A stretch of DNA of 64,000 nucleotides. Source: Bretschneidera sinensis (taxonomy: Eukaryota; Streptophyta; Magnoliopsida; Brassicales; Akaniaceae). Position 1 is the first letter of the stretch, and each line of letters begins with the position of its first letter. Of this stretch, positions 60,671 through 64,000 are shown one piece after another. The position numbers and the translations under genes are program-made. Where the stretch lies: positions 69,173,001 to 69,237,000 of the forward strand of contig CM043698.1 of the NCBI GenBank assembly GCA_023935145.1, written 5' to 3'. Below the pieces are notes generated by a model. It saw nothing but the letters and a program-made list of their open reading frames with translations, was not told where the DNA came from and did not search any database.

Positions 60671-60825
60671 TCGAATTTAAAAGAAATAATTTTTTTTTTA
60701 ATTTATCATGCCTTTTTTAAGAAAAGCATTGATTTATATCAGAAGAAATCAATACATTATATTGGAGAGGGGGTTCAAACCCTATCTGTTGGACAAGGGG
60801 GAGTGTCTTTTTATCACTACCTAAA
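60671..60825. repeat. Tandem unit R6, right part
   Basis: Continuation of the unit that Copia-3 entered: AAGAAAAGCATTGAT, AATACATTATATTGGAGAGG and the SINE B-box word GGGGGTTCAAACCC. The array fades out at about 60825. Confidence 0.65.
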
Positions 60826-61590
60826 GAAAGTCGAGTCAATAAGAAATTTTTAATAGTCATTTTCAATACTACAAGTATATTTATGAAATTAACCCTTTAA
60901 CTTCAGGTATAAAAATGTAATATATATTTTTTTTAATTTTGGGGACAAATTTATATACATTTTACAGTATTCAAATTTCTATACTCCGCACATATTTGAT
61001 GGGAGAATAATTTATCTGGGACCATGGATCCCATGGTTACACTCATCTCCACCCTTGATCATGATTACTAGAAAAATCCATGTAACGCAGATAATTAGGG
61101 AAAGCTTCATTTTTTTTGGGTTAAGAAAAGAAGTTGGAAAATTGAACGATAGTCGTAATAGACTCTTAGTTAAGACAAGCTATAAAAGTCATGACATGCT
61201 TGTATTTTGTGAAGCCATAAAATTGTGGATCTAAAAGTTTTTATTCAGAGGCCCAAGTAGCCTAGTAAATTTTTTCTTTTTATAATTTTTAGTATCTAAT
61301 TTAATTTTTAAATTCAACATTTGAGGCTTTAAACTTATTTTATATATAAAAAAATTTATAGTTGTAAAGATGAGAAAAAAGATTATCTTACTTATTCTCC
61401 AAAAGAGCATTTTCCCATTGTATAACGAATTTTATTTGTTAATAAATACTAAACATCACTAAAAAAAAAAATTAAGAAAGGAACCGATATCATCGCATAG
61501 GAATTTTATTTTCTAGTAACCTTGTAGAGTCAAAGGGGTTTTTTTTTTTTTTTGAAATTTAAGGGGATATATACTTTGGCTCGATCAATA

Positions 61591-61643
<53 letters not shown>

Positions 61644-62090
61644 TGTGTTATGAACATTTACAATTGATAGGAAGAGAAAACAATAATTTATTACATTCTC
61701 TTTTTATTGAGGATAAATAATTTCTTATTTTTTTGCTTTCTTGAGGGTGAAAGGGAGAGGAGACAGTAAAATCCGAGAAATTCTTGAAAATTTCAAATAT
61801 ACCAAGAGTTAATGTAATTTTTTTCTCTCTCGTAAATGATTCAAAATTCTTGTACATTGTCATGTGATTTAAATGTCTAAAAATTTCTCATAAAATCGAT
61901 AGGTACTGACGATAATGAGCACAAATGAACAACTCCAACTAATCTATTAAGAAATTTACAAATTACACAGTAAAATCCTCTTGGAACCAAAGAAAATTTC
62001 CATCGATGCCGACTCTTATCTATTCAAGATCAGTCTGACCATAATGGATGCACCCAAACTCACTAATTTGCTCAACATTTTGAAGCCGGC
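60826..62090. other. Intergenic, no gene seen
   Basis: AT-rich, with T- and A-runs and the TA microsatellite at 61593-61640. The 71 aa ORF at 61648-61863 is not supported. Confidence 0.55.
61593..61640. repeat. (TA)n microsatellite
   Basis: About 48 bases of TA repeats. Confidence 0.95.
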
Positions 62091-62438
62091 TTATGGTAAT
62101 TAAGCTGATCATAAGCTTATCATGATATTTAGACTCTCAGCTGATTGATACGATTAGTCTAATTTAGGATTCATTTGACGATGAATAAAAAACAATTTGA
62201 ATTTGTTGATGCCGAAAATCTGCTGCTGAGCTGGAGATCTGAAATTATGAGGCCTGAACAGAAAGAGAGTGATGAACTAAAGAGTCACCTGAGGAAGATG
62301 AGGGTGACACCTCCTCCGAGGACTCTCTGATACCTTTGTTAGTGCGAGGTTTTCTTGAGAGAAAATGAAGAGGATTGTAGTGGTAGTAGTGTTTTATCGT
62401 GAATGAATCATGAAATCTGTGTGCCTTGAGCATTTTTA
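62091..62438 (+). repeat. Dispersed repeat family X, copy 3, cut by CACTA-2
   Basis: Starts TTATGGTAATTAAGCTGATC like copy 2 and follows it to GAGCATTTTTA, where the CACTA-2 end begins. Its missing 3' half may lie beyond the far end of that element, outside the window. Confidence 0.65.
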
Positions 62439-64000
62439 CACTGCAAGATAATTGATATTTATCGGTGCTTTATAATAACACCATAATATAATAACGGCCG
62501 GCGCTTCCTTGAAGCCCCGTAATATACAAAAAACATTTACCGGCGCTTTAAAGCGTCTTTATATATGAATTTTAATAGATATAGCTGCGCTTAAAAGCGT
62601 CGAAATATTCTACTCTGTTTGTACCAGTGCTTCAAAGCGTCGAAATATGCTCCTCTGCATATATCAGTGCTTCAAAATATGCTCCTCTGCATATTTCGAA
62701 TATTTCGACGCTTTAAAGCGATGCTAAAAATTTCCCATATAAATTACTTGCTGCCATTTTTTTTCCCCCAAAATTTTTCTGTTGCTCGATCCCTTAGCTC
62801 CACCGCTCCGTTTCCCCCCAAATTTCAGTCCCTCCTGTGAGCTCCCCCGCCATACTCTTCTTGCTGCGTCGCTTCTTCTCTATATTGGTCCACTGATTCC
62901 AATCCTCTACCAAGATCTTAATCGTGCACGAGGATTCTGAAATTTAGCCAAAAAGTCGACTTTGAGGTAAGAGTACTAGTTAGGCTTCAATCCTCACGAT
63001 ATTCTTATATATTATTTTATTATTTTTAAAGCTTTTGTTTCGGCAGTAGAATATAGTAGAAATTGTAGACAGAAAACTTCACTTAGGAATTAGACCTAAG
63101 ATATCTTGAGATGAGATTTTGGTAAGTGTTTCTGTTTGGATATGTACGTATTTGAGACAAACCTTAATTTCGTACAGTTGATCTTTTGACCCATTTTACT
63201 CTGTTGCTGCTGATTGGTATGTAAGAAGATTTCCTTGATTTCAACTACTTTGCATTGCATTGTGGCTTGTAGTTAAAGATGTTATTTGTTTTATGGATTA
63301 CATATAAATTGGTGTATCCTGTTGAACATTAATTACCTTAAGAAATATATAAGTTAATTCTGATATGGCAGTCGCCGCTTCAGCAGAAGACGAATTTTCT
63401 GAAGCTTTGCTTTGCAGTATTTGCCTGCCCTTCTCTGCTGTCTTGTTTATTTCATATAAACATGGTATAAGGCAATGATTTTCTTAATTTTAGGTGTGTG
63501 TTGTCCTTGTCTTTAAACAAATCCCCACTAAAAATGCATTAGTATAATAATAGCAAAACAGAGAATTTTAAGTTAGTCATTTGATCAAAGTGAAATAATG
63601 ATCCTCCCTCGTGTTACATTCGGGGCTCCATTTGAGGCTACTTGTTAAATGCTTATCTGGGATATGGCTTGAAACCTTGAACACCATCCAGACACTAAAA
63701 CATAGGTGTCATTACTGTTATGAGAAGGCTCTGTGTTTTGTGATGACTGGCCTTCATATATTTGCTTTCGGATTAAGATCGTAAAGCCATTGTTGGTTGC
63801 TGATATTTAAGGGTGTGTTTTGGATGTGTATACTAGTTAAGGGTTTATTTTATTTTTTTATAATATTGCTAGCATGTTGTAAGATGAGAAAAAGAAAAGA
63901 AAAGGTGTGGTTTAATTCATTCTGCTTGAAACGTTAATATTTTGTAGAAGAATATTTCTATATAGTAGTAGCTTTATTAGGGAAGAGTTTATTGAAGCTT
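62439..64000 (+). mobile_element. CACTA-2, left end of a second CACTA element (runs off window)
   Basis: Starts CACTGCAAGATAATTGATAT, a one-base variant of the CACTACAAGA terminus. Subterminal units follow (CCGGCGCTTTAAAGCGTC, CTGCGCTTAAAAGCGTCG, CAGTGCTTCAAAGCGTCG) to about 62720, of the same type as CACTA-1. It interrupts repeat copy 3. About 62760-62966 is a pyrimidine-rich leader-like stretch ending GACTTTGAG|GTAAGAG, a plausible splice donor placed like the leader exon of CACTA-1. 63000-64000 has no ORF of note and may be intron. The far end is outside the window. Confidence 0.75.

Noticed and set aside
62619..62840. 73 aa plus ORF at CACTA-2 start
   Set aside because: Its first half is translated subterminal repeat, with no domain and no good start context.

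Overview
The window is plant nuclear DNA, most likely from a eudicot. It is AT-rich, the two largest genes are split by GT-AG introns, and the bulk is Ty1/copia retrotransposons, CACTA transposons, SINEs and MITE-like inverted repeats. I cannot name the species. No prokaryotic, organellar or viral gene is evident.

Host genes. Four can be supported, all in the left 37 kb. (1) A five-exon cinnamyl alcohol dehydrogenase on the minus strand (6332-9320, 357 aa after splicing) keeps every zinc ligand and has a MYB-type AC element and TATA box upstream; it is a lignin gene of the bona fide CAD type. (2) A ten-exon RluA-type RNA pseudouridine synthase, probably mitochondrial, lies on the minus strand (15609-20245, 478 aa). 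(3, 4) Two single-exon genes for secreted signalling peptides of the PIP/PIPL (SGPSP-G-GH) type lie about 15 kb apart: minus at 21457-21762 and plus at 36638-36925. A degenerate copia element and other repeats separate them.

Repeat layout. 1-3.3 kb: gypsy-like LTR pieces in inverted arrangement. 3.4-6.3 and 9.5-15.6 kb: AT-rich intergenic DNA. 22.3-27.3 kb: full-length but broken copia element (Copia-1). 31.1-31.8 kb: solo LTR holding a MITE. 33.6-34.2 kb: one of three copies of an unnamed dispersed repeat (the others at 20.5 and 62.1 kb).

38.6-60.8 kb is a nest. A repeat unit of about 400 bp, itself containing a minus-strand tRNA-type SINE, occurs in tandem and is split by insertions: a minus copia element (39209-41920) that itself holds a plus-strand relative; a SINE (42046-42285); a gag-less minus copia (Copia-2, 42460-45454, 5-bp target duplication AATAC); and a plus copia (Copia-3, 46705-60670). 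Copia-3 is interrupted in gag by a 9.66 kb CACTA element (47123-56785, 3-bp duplication AGG). That CACTA encodes a decayed TNP1/Ptta-type protein. It also appears to carry promoter, first exon and intron sequence of a host CYSTM-family gene. Just left of it lies a partial duplicate of the repeat unit plus Copia-3 5' end (45455-46202), which stops within about 2 bp of the CACTA insertion point. A second CACTA of the same family starts at 62439 and runs off the window.

The most interesting signals are the CACTA-linked duplication breakpoint, the apparent gene capture, and the pair of peptide-hormone genes. I found no CRISPR array, no operon and no rRNA or complete tRNA gene.
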